Origin: Rallus limicola
Taxonomy: Eukaryota; Chordata; Aves; Gruiformes; Rallidae
Direction of reading: 5' to 3'
Length of the DNA: 64,000 nucleotides
NCBI GenBank assembly: GCA_022605955.1
Contig: JAKCOZ010000007.1
Span: 30,225,491 to 30,289,490 of the forward strand
The first letter of the stretch is position 1, and every line of letters begins with the position of its first letter. This document shows, in pieces, positions 1 through 11,400 of this stretch. The notes beneath the pieces are model-generated. The model saw only the letters and a list, made by a program, of their open reading frames with translations, had not been told where the DNA came from and did no database searches. The position numbers were made by a program, and so were the translations under genes.

Positions 1-2276
1 ATTTTTATTCAGGATGTAGAGATTGTGACATGGTACTTTCAAGCAGAACAAATGAAATGCATGTTGGCATAAGCTGCAAACTAATGCAAAAGCTGCAATG
101 TGTTATTTACCAAAAAGCATGAAGCATTGCTGTAGCCTGAATCCCGCTCCCTCTCCTGCTTGGTTAGAGCAACAGCTGGAACAGATGCTGTGTCTTTTGT
201 CTGGAGTAATTCTGTTTCACTCTTAGGATAAAGCACTCATTCTCCTGTGCTCATACCATCTTCTGTAAAGTAGATTCAGCCCCACACAAACAGACACACC
301 CTTCACTCATGGTATAAGTTCATAAGGTGTTGTTGTGGTCATGTGTGATGAGTACAATTTCTAACTGTGCAAAGACCTAGAGATGAGTAGAGAGACCTGT
401 GAAGTCTGGGTATTTTTTTCTGAAACTGTCTAAGAGGTATCAGGAGAATTCCAAGTTTCAAAACTAATGATAAATATTGTTTTCACAGTTAGAAGGCTAT
501 GGAGGTCAATTTGGTGAAGAAGCTGTTGAACTGAAATATAAATAAATACCACTCCCTTTGTTGCACCCATCATATAAAATACCCCAAGACTCTGACTGTG
601 ACTATTTAAATTAAAAAAACCCATAAATTGTATATTGACACAAGAAAATATGCCACTGAAAAAATCCTTCATTGGATACACTGGGAAGGATTAATCCAAT
701 CACCCATCTCCAAAATATCCGGTGCCTTACTAGAAAAAACAATTGGTGTGTCTACAGTAGAAAACCTTTATTTCTTTTTGTTTTCTCCATTTCTATTTCT
801 ATTCTGCAAGAAAAATCATCTTTTGTTGTTGAGGATTATACCAGTCCTCTGCATGAAAGAATCCATGGCGAGAAGAACTCTGTTTTACCACTGTCTGCTT
901 CCACTCCCATTTCTCTGCATGGAAAACTATTCCCAAACCAACTTCTGATGTCCATTTGTCCAACACAATTCTAGCAGAAAAATGTTCAGATCAGTATAGA
1001 TTGTTCCCACCTTGAAGAATGAGTTAAAGCTCAAAGCAGCACCTATGCCTAAATATAACAGCATCCTCATGAAGTGGTTGCTCCTAGGCAACGTATCTAA
1101 AGGGTTCAGAAACTTTTAAAACCAGCCCTGTGTGCTAAATATAGTATAGATTAAAAATATGTGGCATTTCAAAACCCGTCTGTGACAGTCAAAGCTAGTC
1201 ATAATTCTCTATGGATCACTGGAAGCATTTTATATTCAGGGGAGATAAGAACAAATACCTAGGCTATCTGGGCTTCACTTTGTTGTAGCAGATCCAGTGT
1301 GCAGCACACAGGGGTTTCATTAGGTCTTGTTCATGCATGGTCATTAGCAACACCATCACGGTCTCATTGGGTGAGTTTTAAACTCACAATCTAATACTGA
1401 AAGTCAGACTGCTACAGAAAGACTTCTGCAATGAAATGTGCATCTGTGCAGTAGATCTGTTATATGAGTTTGCTGATACTGTTGATAGAGAAAATATTAA
1501 TTCAGTGCAATTAAAATAATTATCAAATGGCAACAATTGGGGAAAAGTGTTCATGCACAGGCGTGAAGTCACTTACCTGTTTATCAAAATGTCTGCAGGC
1601 TTAAATTCAAGAGAAATGCAACTATGCCAAAGGAAATCTATCTGAATCCAACATGTTTAAAAAATCTGTGTCTAATTTTGTAGAGGTTGTGGATTTTCAC
1701 TAGGCTTTGCTAGTTTAAGATAGACATTAAAATACTATTTCCTGCTCTTCCCCATCCACTGTATTAGAGCTGGAGTATCATTATGTTCAGAAGCCAGTGT
1801 AGTTTGTGCTTGCCAAAATTGTAGAGAAGTTATCCAACATCAGTCCTTGCAGATTTGTACCCTCAGTGCGTGAAATGAATAAAATGTGTGAGGAGGAACA
1901 GGTTCAGCAGGTTGTTGCATGGGCAGAGAAGTGGATGCATTAGGCAGGTTCCCGTCATTCAGACAGCTGTTGAGAGTAAACGCCATGTGCTCTCCCCTGG
2001 GACACAGGAACATTAGGACTGTCCCCCCACTGAAGGAGCTCCCTTTCCCTGTCTCCTTTCTGTGTGACCACAAAGCTCCTTGTAGCCTGAGTTCTCCTCT
2101 CTTGTGGCATTTAAGAAGGTAAATACCAACAGCACAGTGATGGAATTGGTGATGTTGCTCCACATGGTAGTAGGAAAAATTCTGTGGATTGCCCTGAGGA
2201 CTCCTCAGTGGAGCCACTATTGCCCATCCCCTGTCAGAAATCTCACTGTGATCTGTTGAGGATACCTGCATCTGCT

Positions 2277-3461
2277 GCCCCACTAAAATGCCTTTATACA
2301 AATGCATGTAGCATGGGGAACAAACAAGAAGAATTAGAGATCTTTGTGCAGTTGCAGGGCCACGATCCCATTGCAATCACAGAGACATGGTGGGACAGTC
2401 TGCATGACTGACACGCTGATGGCTGTTTGCTTTTTAGGAAAGATAGGCTAGGGAGGCGAGGTGGAGGAGTTGCTCTTTATGTTAGAGAACAGCTAGAATG
2501 TATTGAACTTCACCTGGGGAAGGATGAACCATCAGTCGAGTGCTTGTGGGTAAGAATCAAGGGGCAGGTTAGTATGAGCGACACTGTTGTGGGTGTGTAC
2601 TATAGGCCCCCTGATCAAGAGGAGCAAGTTGATGGTGCATTCTATAAGCAACTAGAAGTAGCCTTGAGATCCCAGACGCTGGTCCTTATGGGGGACTTCT
2701 ATTACCCAGATATTTGCTGGGCAAGCAATACGGGCAGTCATATGCAGTCCAGACAATTTCTGCGGTACGTTGAAGACAATTTCCTGCTACAGATAGTGCA
2801 GGAACCTACGAGGGGAGAGCAGGTGCTTGACCTTGTTTTTACTAACAAGGACGGGCTTGTTAGGGCAGTGAAGGTCGGGGACAGCTTAAGGCAAAGTGAC
2901 CATGAAATGGTCGAGTTCAAGATCCTGAGTGGAAGAGGCAAGCCAAAAAGTAGGATAGCTACTCTGAATTTTGGAAGAGCTAACTTTGATCTCCTCCGCA
3001 ACCTAATAGGGGCTATCCCATGGGCTCTGCTGTTTGAAGGAATGGGAGCCTGTGAGAGCTGGCTAGCATTCAAACTGCGCTTCTTCCAAGCACAGGACCA
3101 GTGCATCACTTTGAGCAAGAAATCGGGAAAGAGAGGCAAAAGACCTGTGTGGATGAGCAGGGAGCTAATGAGTAAACTCAAAGGGAAGCAGAAGGTCTAT
3201 GAACTGTGGAAAAAGGGTCTGAGCACCTGGGAAGAATATAGGAATGTTGTCAGGACCTGTAGGGATGTGACTAGGAAGGCTAAAGCCCACTTGGAAATGA
3301 AGCTGGCAAGGGACATAAAAGACAATAAAATGTTTTTTTTTAGATATGTGAATAGTAAGAGGATGACCAGGGATAATGTAGGCCCCTTGCTGAATGAGGA
3401 GGGTGTCCTGGTAACGGAGGATGACGAGAAGGTGGAGATACTGAATGCTTCTTTTCTTTGA
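2277..3461 (+). pseudogene. CR1 ORF2 remnant, APE-type endonuclease region
   Basis: The frame starting near 2277 shows the apurinic-endonuclease-like motifs of non-LTR elements. The N-terminal YTNACSMGNKQEELE is followed by ITETWWD with the catalytic Glu codon at 2382-2384, then GVALYVRE and YYRPPDQEEQ. GDFYYPDICW follows near 2691, and SDHEMVEF carries the catalytic His at 2901-2903. Two lesions are visible. TGA at 2409-2411 sits where the family has a Trp codon. The GDFN motif reads GDFY (codon 2700-2702), replacing a residue that is normally conserved. The frame ends at 3459-3461, just past the linker to the RT domain. The domain would nick target DNA in an intact element. Confidence 0.88.
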
Positions 3462-3489
3462 TCTTCACTTCAAAGGCCCCCTGGGACCC

Positions 3490-5026
3490 TCATACACTGG
3501 ATGAAAGTAGGAGTGTTTGGGAAATGAAGAGCTTCCCTCTGGTTGAGCTGGGGGTGGTCCAGGAGCATCTCAAAGGGATTAATGCACACAAATCGTGGGC
3601 CCAGATGGGATGCATCCACTTGTGCTGAGGGAGCTGGTGGAAGTAATTGCTGAGCCGCTCTCTATCATCTTCGATAGGTCTTGGAGAACAGGAGAAGTGC
3701 CTGAGGACTGGAGGATAGCCAGTGTCACTCCGGTCATTAAATAGGGCAGGAAGGAGGATCCTAGCAACCATAGGCCAGTCAGCCTCACTTCTGTCCCTGG
3801 AAAGGTGATGGAACAGCTTGTTCTGGATGCCATCTCCAAGCAACTGGAAGAAAAGAAGGTCATGAGGAGTAGTCAGCATGGATTCACCAAAGGGAGATCG
3901 TGCTCAACTAATCTCATAGCCTTCTATGATCTCATCACCGGCTGGATGGACGGAAGGAGAGCAGTGGATGTCATCTACCTTGACTTCAGCAAGGCTTTTG
4001 ATACTGTCTCCCATGACATCCTGATAACAAACCTGAGAAAGCATGAGATAGATGAGTGGACAGTGAGGTGGATTGAGAATTGGCTGTTGGACCGAGCTCA
4101 GAGGGTTGTGATTCGTGGAGCAGAATCTGACTGGAGGCCTGTGACTAGCGGTGTTCCCCAGGGCTCGGTGTTGGGTCCAGTCCTGTTTAATATCTTCACT
4201 GACGACCCTGATGAGGGAATAGCATCCACCCTCAGAAAGTACCCGATGATACAAAGCTGGGAGGAGTGGCTGACTCGCAGGAACAATGCGCTGCCATCCA
4301 GCGAGACCTGGACAGGCTGGAGAGCTGGGCAGGGAGAAACCTAATGAAGTTCAACAAAAGCAAGTGTAAAGTCTTGCACCTGGGAAGGAACAACCGTTTG
4401 TATCAGTACAGGCTGGGGGATGACCTGCTGGAGAAGAGCTCTGTGGGTCCTGGTTGATGACAGGTTGGCCATGAGCCAGCAGTGCGCCTCAGTGGCTGAG
4501 AGACAATGGGATTCTGGGGTGCATCAGGAGGAGTGTGGTCAGCAGGTCGAAGGAGGTGATCCTCCCCCTCTACTCTGCCCTGGTCAGGCCCCACCTGGAG
4601 TATTGTGTCCAGTTCTGGGCTCCCTGGTATAAAAAGGACAGGGATCTCCTTGAGAGAGTCCAGAGAAGGGCTACGAAGATGATTAAGGGCCTGGAGCATC
4701 TCCCCTATGAGGAAAGGCTGAGTGAGCTGGGACTGTTCAGTCTTGAGAAAAGAAGACTTAGGGGGGACCTAATTAATGTTTATAAATATCTTAAGCAGGG
4801 GATGCAGGGGGAATTGGCCAGCCCCTTTTCAGTGGTCTGTGGAGACAGGACAAGGGGCAATGGCTGCAAGTTGGAGCACAGGAAGTTCCGCACCAACATG
4901 TGGAAGAATTTTTACCCAGTGAGGGTGACAGAGCCCTGGGACAGGCTGCCCAGGGAGGTGGTGGAGTCTCCTTCTCTGGAGATATTCAAGGCCTGTCTGG
5001 ACGCCTATCTGTGCAATATGAGCTAG
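3490..5026 (+). pseudogene. CR1 ORF2 remnant, reverse transcriptase and C-terminal region
   Basis: Pieces in different frames follow RT order. GPDGMHPLVLRELVEVIAEP near 3600 and EDWRIASVTPVIK are followed by TAG at 3742-3744. NHRPVSLTS and HGFTKGRSC come next, then motif [12 protein letters not shown] with Asp codon 3982-3984, and VPQGSVLGP near 4153. The catalytic F/Y-ADD box should follow near 4239. Here the frame slips by one base and the box reads P-DD (CCC GAT GAT at 4242-4250), so the active site is broken. [18 protein letters not shown] continues in another frame (4266-4457). A further shift precedes the C-terminal segment 4535-5026, ending with TAG. Confidence 0.88.
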
Positions 5027-7854
5027 GGAGCCTGCTTTGGCAGGGGTGTTGGACCTGATGATTTCTTGAGGTCCCTTCCAACCCCTACGATTCTATGATT
5101 CTGTGATTACCTCCTTGACCTACTGTGGATATCTTCTGTGGCTGTAACTGTGTGATTCGAAGATTTAAAATCAGTTTCTGGTTGTATTCTTCCTTCATAT
5201 GCATTGAAAATCATTAATCAGTTCAGATTCATTCCCTGCACATCAGTGCAAACTTTGGTAATCCTTTCTGTGAAGATGCTTTGAGGTTCAAGTTTATAAC
5301 TAGAGATGAAACCTACTGAATTTCTTACAATCTTGTCTGAAAATTGCTGAATACTTTATTAGCTCCAAGGATGGTATCAGTTTTCATACTCCACAGGACC
5401 GGCCAAGTAGATCGAATGAGATAAACATGTTTCCTGCTCAACAAAACCCTCCCTGTAAATCTTAAATAAATCCGGCACAGACCTTTCACAGCTTTTTTAA
5501 AAAAAATCAAGCTGTGTAGGCATCTCATTTTTATGATGCTTGCAGTTCTCAGGCGGTTTTGGTCAGGCACACAGGATTGTTGTTTATGGTGCAGTCAAGT
5601 TCAGGAGCTGTAAGTCCTCTCATGATGCCGACTTCAATTGAGATTTGTCATCCAGATTTCACAGTGAAAAAAAGGGCAGAATTATGGTTTTGATGTCAGG
5701 AAATAATTCAGATAATTTTGAGATGGCATTCTTTGAATCACTTTCATTTTAAGTCATCAGTGGTTAAGTCAAATTTATCTATCCTTTAGTGCAGTTATTT
5801 ATGTAAAACAAGGCTAAAATTTTCTTTTGAAAAGGGTTTGAACTTCAGTATTTGGCTAAACACATTTTCTTAATGCAGGCTAACACCAGTTTTAGCAAAT
5901 AACATGTTTTGACATGAATAGCCTCATGGGTTTGGTTTTTTTTAAAAAAAAAAGAAGATGGAAGAAATAGAGGCTGTTTCCAGTTCTGGCTAATGAAGGG
6001 CAGAGCTTTTTCCTGATGTAAATTGGTACAGCTTTGTTGACAGCCATGGAGTTGTAGTGATTTACTTCAGTTAGTGATGTAAGTCCATGGATTGCTGTTT
6101 CTGGGTTTGTTAAACTGTCAATTTGTCATGTCTGTTTGTTCACAAGTCCAAATCCCTTGCAGTGCTATTCTGGGCACATGCAGAAGGGTGTGAAATGTCA
6201 AGCTGAGTGTTTTTCCACTTGATATTTGTCTAAATTTCTTTTGTGTCTCTGTAAAAAAAAAATGTAATTATTAGCATCTCTTTTTCAAGAACCTCTTTAT
6301 CTGTGACTTCAGTGAGCTGGTCAACTAATTAAAGGCTCATCAAAGAGCAATTAACACAGTCCTAAGGATTATTAATTTTTTTGAGTGAGTGTGTGTGTGC
6401 CTGCAGAGCCTGGGTAATCAGTTCTGGGTACCCGTGAAGCAGATGGTACAAAAAGATATGAGCTTTGGGTTTGCATTTTTTTCTGGGGAAAAAAGTCCCA
6501 GCGAACGAGACACATTTAGAGATGGTCCCTCAGAGTGCTGTCTGTATTAGATGTGATTAGCATGGGACAAAGTGTTTTCTTGCTTGCAGATGCTTGTAAA
6601 TCATATTATGAAAAAGTATAAAGTCTTTACAAGTGTTCTGGAGTCAATACTTTGTCCCCTGAGGCACATACTCTTGATTTTGGCCTCATCCCTGACTTCA
6701 GCTAATTTCAACTTTCTTAGTTTTACGCAGCCCAGAGGTGCTGGCAATGACGCACCAACATGTAGACAAGCAGTTTGTTACATCTGCCACTGACATACAG
6801 ACATTGTTGAGCAGCCTTACCAGGTTTGATCATCTGCTACCTGATGGCCAGAGCTGGTCAGTTCAGGCTTCTGGTTAGCTCTCTTTAAAGCCAAAGGAGA
6901 AAATCTTTCAGGTGAAATGTCAGGGGCTGGATCCTACAACTCTTCTTCATTGCAATTTCAAATGGAACTTCTCTCTGTGTTCTTATAGCACAGATTTTTC
7001 TGATGTCTCCCAAAGGAGGTGAGGTTATATTCCACAGACTCTGGATGTGCTGGAAGTTTAAGAGGGAGATGGCCCATGTATGGATTGACACAAAATTCAA
7101 TTGTTTGATCATAATGGCAAAAATTAAGTGCGTCCGTAATATTGCTGTCGTAGTTCAGTTGTACCCTTAATTTCAAGATAGCCAGTGAAGGGAGGGGACT
7201 TATTAGTCTTACATGGAAAAAATAACCATGCCACTCTTGAGCAATTATTCTGAAAATCTTAGCACTAGTCCTTTATTAGCCTAGAATAAATAATCATGAA
7301 GAAAAATGAAATTAGTAAATAAGGAGGCTGTGGTGTTCAGTCTCCAATAAAATAAAAAAAACCCTGAGATTTCATATTAAAAGGGAGTGATTCTTGTTTC
7401 TACTTTTGAACTGTCAAACAGACTTTGGGACATTTGCACTAACTAAATACTTAGAGTTTTGGTTTTCTTTTTTTAAATACCATGTCATTTGTGTAGGTTA
7501 CTTGGATGGAGAAGAAATGTGTTAGCTTCTTTAAGCTAGGTACATGCCAGTTACTAGGAGATTTAGAAAAACCTCACAAAGTTCCACTCAACTCTGGGGT
7601 TGCACAGAGCCAACTGAGGCAGAGGCTCAGGCTCAGATGTCAAAGCGTGTTCAAGTGTGTACTTCACTGATTGCAGCTGCGTCACCAAGTGTCGGACGCT
7701 AAATATTTATCAACCACTCAAACCACAGAACTATGTTGGTTTTGGTTGGGTTTTTTTTTCTTCCTCTTGAATTTTTATGCAGATGTTTTAGAGCTTATGG
7801 GGAGAATTTCCAAAACTGTCTAAATGACTTCAGGGCATACTCCTGCTAACTGTA

Positions 7855-7873
7855 AAAATTAATTAATTAATTA
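7855..7873. repeat. ATTA tetranucleotide run
   Basis: AAATTAATTAATTAATTAG: about four uninterrupted AATT units. Confidence 0.9.
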
Positions 7874-8233
7874 GAACACATTAGTCACAATCTGGTGCTT
7901 TCAGGCTAATTTTATTTCAAAGCTGATTATATGGTAACTTTTGGAGAAACTAAAGAACTAAATAGGGAAAATGTAAAATTGAAAACCTTGTTTTATTTTA
8001 GGGAAAACGAGAAGAAAGCATTAACTTCTCACAGGGATATAAAGCCTGAACTGCTTGACTAAACAGTTACAATTCACATCCTAAGTTTAGATTGATAGCT
8101 TGAGGAAAGATTTAGTAAGTCAGTGAAAGGGTCACATATGTTTGCTTAATACCAGGAAGATTTGCCAGAATAGATCTGAAGTTGCTTTTCTGAAGAGTCA
8201 TTTTCCCTACCAATATTTTTCCCCCCATACCAG

Positions 8234-8412
8234 GCTGATGAGTTCTGAGAACACTCTCCTGCAAGCCAGGGAAGAGGAAGGAGTAAAGTACGAACGGACC
8301 TTTGTGGCATCGGAGTTCATTGACTGGCTGATCCAGGAAGGAGAGGCCACCACACGGACTGAAGCAGAGCAGCTTGGCCGCAGACTTTTGGAGCACGGGA
8401 TTATACAGCATG
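8234..8412 (+). CDS. DEPTOR: DEPTOR exon 4 (start of second DEP domain)
   Basis: This internal exon encodes 59 complete codons, plus the last base of a codon begun in the previous exon and the first base of a Val codon. Acceptor AG is at 8232-8233 after a T/C-rich run; donor GTGAGA starts at 8413. The peptide opens with LMSSENTLLQ and runs through YERTFVASEFIDWLIQEGEA to HGIIQH. That is the N-terminal half of the second DEP domain, including its FIDWL helix core. It matches what I recall of human DEPTOR from about residue 143 with few substitutions. DEP domains of DEPTOR sit N-terminal to the mTOR-binding PDZ domain; the tandem DEP pair has been reported to contact mTOR and phosphatidic acid. 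An upstream ATG gives a longer open frame from 8142, but it is intronic read-through, because the exon begins in phase 2 with a normal acceptor. Confidence 0.96.
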
Positions 8413-11400
8413 GTGAGAAATTTACTACCAGATAGAAAAAAAGCCTACCCTTTTTGTAGCACTTTCTTCAGGTCAAATCATGTGGAGGGACTCTTGTCTT
8501 CTTGGTTGTAAGATGTCCAAGTTCTGAAGAGTTTCAGATAGGAGTCTAGGTAACTTTATGTAATAAAAGGGTGGCTATTTCAAAAGCTTGCTGTATTAGT
8601 TCTGAAAGTTCTGCCTCAAATGCAGAATAGAGATTGAATTTGGGATTGTAGAATAACAAGATAAGAATGTGAATGAAAATCAATGCTCCTACACTCGTGG
8701 TAATTAACTTGCAGAACTTGTTATCAGTGGTATTTGTAATCAAGGCAAATAGCTCTGTAAGGATCTAGTAGGGATTAGAACCATAAATAAGGCAAATTCT
8801 CTGTGTAGAATAAAAGTGAGAGGTAAAGGAGGGCAGGAGCAGAGCACAATCTGATGCCAGAAAAACAGCTTTCCCTCTTGGTCATGTTGCAGAGTTGTTC
8901 TAGTATGTTTGGGCAAGAAAGAAGGTATCACTTTCAGCTGAAGTGTTTTTATATTTGTCTTGCTGTTGTCACTTCTTTGAGGCAAGACTCAAATATTTCT
9001 TTGTGGTCCAGCACAATGCATCTGGCAGATGCACCTTTACCAAGGAGCTCGCTCTGTTAAGGGTGGGAAAAACATTCTCTTTGAGAGTGAAGAAATGAAC
9101 ACTCCTGACACTAAAACCCATTTTACATGCTGTCATCATCTACCCTCGGGGCAAGTTTCCCTTCTGTGACCAGGCGTTTTCCTCCCTAAAAGCATCGTGG
9201 TGCCTCTGAGAGTGATGAAGGGGTGCCAGGAGATGACAGAACAAGCTGGTAGAAGCTGTTAGCTACGTTACTTAATGCACAATGGGAAAGGAATCAGATC
9301 CTGGTGATGTAAATGCTGTCACATTGACCATAGTTCTGACAGAGAACAAACAATTTGCAATATTAACGAGTTGTTAATATACAGAGTCCCAGACTGACAA
9401 ATATGTTGTTTTGGGAGAAAACCGAGTTTTAAGGAATAGAGAAAAAAGGGAGAGTAAGTGACCTGCACAGTTCCTTGGTGGCTGCAATCATGCTCACATT
9501 ATCTTCAGCTTCCAATTACTAGGAGCTACTTCTGAATGTTTACAGTAATCAGCTTCCAGTTCTATAATTACCCCTGTGCTTCCTATGATTTATAGGGTGC
9601 CAACTGCTTGGAGCTTGATGGACAGGGAAGGTATGCTACCCCTCCTCTTCAGAGTAGCGATGATTTCATTCCTATTTTTTACCCAAGAGTTTTCTGTGTA
9701 TTACACACAAGGTAAACTTTCCTTTCAAAAAAATAATAAAATAATAAAAAGACAGAAGTGAGATTTGTGCTGCTATTGATTTTTTTTTCAGAGGAAATAA
9801 GGTCAGGACTTGACGTTTAGTGCCAGGCTGGATTTACTTTGCTCCTGAAAACTTTGCAGAGCTAAGAAAGTCAGAATGTGGCTCTTATTGCAGATCACCC
9901 ATTGTTTCATTAGCAAAGGCAAATGCTCAGCCGTGCACCTTGGCAGGGAAATAATTCTGCCCCCATCAAGCTGGGTTTCTGGGGGGGTGTTCCTGAGTGA
10001 CGCTGGCCTTCCTCACCTTTACGGATGGTCCTGCCCATCCTCTTCTAGCAGTTAAGAGCACATGCAAAACATCCTTTTAGAAAGAGATTTGAAACTCATG
10101 ACTGCAAACCGGGCGCTGGGTATTGGTTGATCGCTGAGGAAGTGGCCTTCTCACTCCAGGGTACCGTCATCTTCCTCACTCAGTTGTTCCTCACTGGGGC
10201 AAAGGTAACTCAGTGAGGATTTCTCACTGACTTGATGGGCAAGATGGAAGTAAAATAAAACTGAATTATGTCCTTGAGATTTATCTTTATGAGTGGATGT
10301 GATTTGTGCATGCTCCTAATGAGAAGATTTCATTCTCCTCTGGATTTCACTAGAACAATTTTCTAGATAGTGTTAGGAATGTTGATGGAAATGCCAGCAG
10401 AATTAACACGGAGCTAGTTTGGTGTTTACCTTAGCAATTGGATGTGATCTGTGCTCAAAATGAGAACTCCCAGTACAGAAGTAGGGATATAAACTGTAAA
10501 ATGGCAGGAATGGTAGTCTCTTCCTGCCCCCATCCCATTTCACTTCATTCTAGGTCCAACTAAACAAAATTAAAAAAAGGAAAGGTATTTTTCTCTCTCT
10601 TAGTACAGTAAATTAATTCCATCATACTATGCTCCCTTTGTTCTGTGTCTCATCGGCAGTACCAAAATGTTACTTGACACTAATTGACATCCTTGTTGGC
10701 AGAACCAACAGAAGGACTCAACTGTGCAGGAGCAGCAAATAAAACATTTTCCTACCCTAAAGGCAATTTTTGCAGCAGTATTGTTTGATTTCCACAATAT
10801 GGAATAAAATAAAGCTTGTGCTACTATACTTACGAAGTATTTATTGCTTTACCTAATGCAACAGAAAGTAATAGAAAGAGTTGCATTGGGTTGCCAGTCT
10901 CAGTAGTAATTTTCCAGCCACAACTGAATTGTGCAATTTATTTTTACTGATACCGACTTTCGTTTCAATTACTCAGAGAAGCTCTAGTCTGCAGCTGAGG
11001 TACTACATTCAAAACAGCTTCCTGTCACATTTATCTTAACTTTAATTGGTCAGACACAAACCAGGTTTCACACAGGAAACAAACACTGATGCTAATTTTG
11101 AAAAGGAAAACAGCGGTTTAAGAGGAATTACATAAATGCTGTAAAACCATCAAATGTTTCAGTTTAAAAATAATCTACCTGATCTCTTTGGGTATATATA
11201 ACTATACATATTTCCCCTGCCATACATGAAAATGATGAAACGTTCTTAAGTGCTGAATTGCTTCCTTACAAAATCCCATTGGCTCATGCAAATCGTAACC
11301 CACAAACTACCATTTTCACAAATAGGAGCCAGATGTCCTTTCCTATGGACTGGTACCCCCAGGTAATGGAATATAAAGTTAAAAAAACCAGGGTGTTAGG

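Larger units (their letters stand above)
2180..5108 (+). mobile_element. CR1 non-LTR retrotransposon, long ORF2-bearing copy, inactive
   Basis: This element carries the ORF2 endonuclease and reverse transcriptase domains in order, a C-terminal region ([32 protein letters not shown]-type segment), a short 3' UTR and the CR1 tail of 8-base units (ATTCTATG, ATTCTGTG) at 5089-5107. The 5' boundary is unclear: clear ORF2 similarity begins near 2277, and the preceding 100 bases may be the ORF1-ORF2 junction. No ORF1 was recognised, so the copy is 5' truncated. Several stops and frameshifts mean it cannot encode a working ORF2. It lies in the same orientation as DEPTOR inside intron 3. Confidence 0.93.
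1..8233 (+). other. DEPTOR intron 3 (3' part) with one long CR1 copy
   Basis: This is sequence upstream of the first DEPTOR exon in the window. I read it for the first DEP domain and found no exon encoding it, so exons 1-3 are taken to be outside. Apart from the CR1 element at about 2180-5108 it holds only AT-rich unique sequence, short homopolymers (5935-5952, 6252-6261) and an ATTA tetranucleotide run at 7855-7873. The intron assignment follows from the exon 4 acceptor and phase. Confidence 0.85.

Noticed and set aside
1840..2180. Possible CR1 ORF1 or 5' UTR upstream of the long copy
   Set aside because: No recognisable ORF1 motif and no frame compatible with ORF2; boundary left open rather than extended.
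5150..5165. TTCGAA-containing sequence as a possible tRNA T-loop
   Set aside because: No A box, no acceptor stem or anticodon arm could be formed around it.
8142..8435. Single long frame read as a complete 97-residue protein
   Set aside because: It is DEPTOR exon 4 with intronic read-through on both sides; splice sites at 8233/8234 and 8412/8413 explain it better.
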